This document shows, piece by piece, positions 13,771 to 13,847 of a DNA stretch of 13,847 nt; the stretch's first letter is position 1, and every line of letters begins with the position of its first letter. The stretch covers positions 1 to 13,847 of the forward strand of contig JBGVIT010000038.1 in NCBI GenBank assembly GCA_045128915.1. The letters run 5' to 3'. A program made the translations under genes and the position numbers. Under the pieces are notes generated by a model. It made no database searches. It was not told the DNA's origin and saw nothing but the letters and a program-made list of their open reading frames with translations. The stretch is from RGIG9115 sp045128915. Lineage in GTDB: Bacteria > Bacillota > Clostridia > UBA1381.

Positions 13771-13836
13771 TTGAAAAAAATTGTTAATTTTTGGTATACA
13801 AAATAAACCCATATTAAAATGAGCACATTTTAATAT
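13771..13836 (+). promoter_or_regulatory. Possible promoter with perfect palindrome for a gene beyond the window
   Basis: TTGAAA (13771-13776) and TATACA (13795-13800) are 18 bp apart. Ten bases downstream is a perfect 11-bp inverted repeat, ATATTAAAATG/CATTTTAATAT with loop AGCA (13811-13836), placed where an operator near the start site would be. Nothing beyond can be seen. Confidence 0.4.
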
Positions 13837-13847
13837 ATTCTCTTTGA

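Noticed and set aside
1..13847. CRISPR array, rRNA genes or transposase/IS element
   Set aside because: No spaced direct repeats with unique spacers, no rRNA sequence and no DDE or serine recombinase gene were seen.

Overview
The window is AT-rich DNA with strong GGAGG-type ribosome binding sites. It carries RepA_N, ParA/ParB and TnpV-type accessory proteins that are typical of conjugative or integrative elements of anaerobic gut Firmicutes (Clostridia such as Ruminococcaceae or Lachnospiraceae). The host assignment is inferred from protein families and composition only.

Two regions can be told apart. Positions 1 to about 12194 look like one end of an integrated mobile element (ICE or integrative plasmid). 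From right to left on the minus strand it holds an excisionase-like double-HTH protein, a promoter with a terminator-like leader, repA, a 69-aa gene, parA, parB, a small DUF3789-like membrane protein, a run of nine tightly packed accessory genes, and the first 1212 residues of a giant polyvalent protein that runs off the left edge. Most junctions in this operon are 1-44 nt overlaps or gaps of only a few nt, so the genes are probably co-transcribed and translationally coupled. No integrase, relaxase or type IV secretion gene is visible. They would have to lie to the left, outside the window.

The right end of the element is marked by a displaced 3' part of a tRNA-Ser(CGA) gene (about 12195-12256) followed by a Rho-independent terminator. 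This is the expected scar of integration into a tRNA anticodon loop. Between it and the excisionase-like gene are two clusters of GTTCC-like repeats spaced 10 or 11 bp apart, probably protein-binding arms of the att site. To the right, presumably in host flanking DNA, is a plus-strand gene with its own promoter. It encodes an NDT/TIR-like nucleotide-hydrolase-type domain fused to a coiled-coil and helical region, a possible stand-alone defence effector. Two terminators and a small structured segment follow.

The most unusual points are: a complete TnpV-like gene nested in the +1 frame inside the giant protein's disordered linker; a recurrent C-terminal E-x-E-R tail on seven operon proteins; dyad iterons inside repA created by a 69-bp tandem duplication; a terminator between the repA promoter and its start codon; and the phased repeats running into the tRNA-derived att core.
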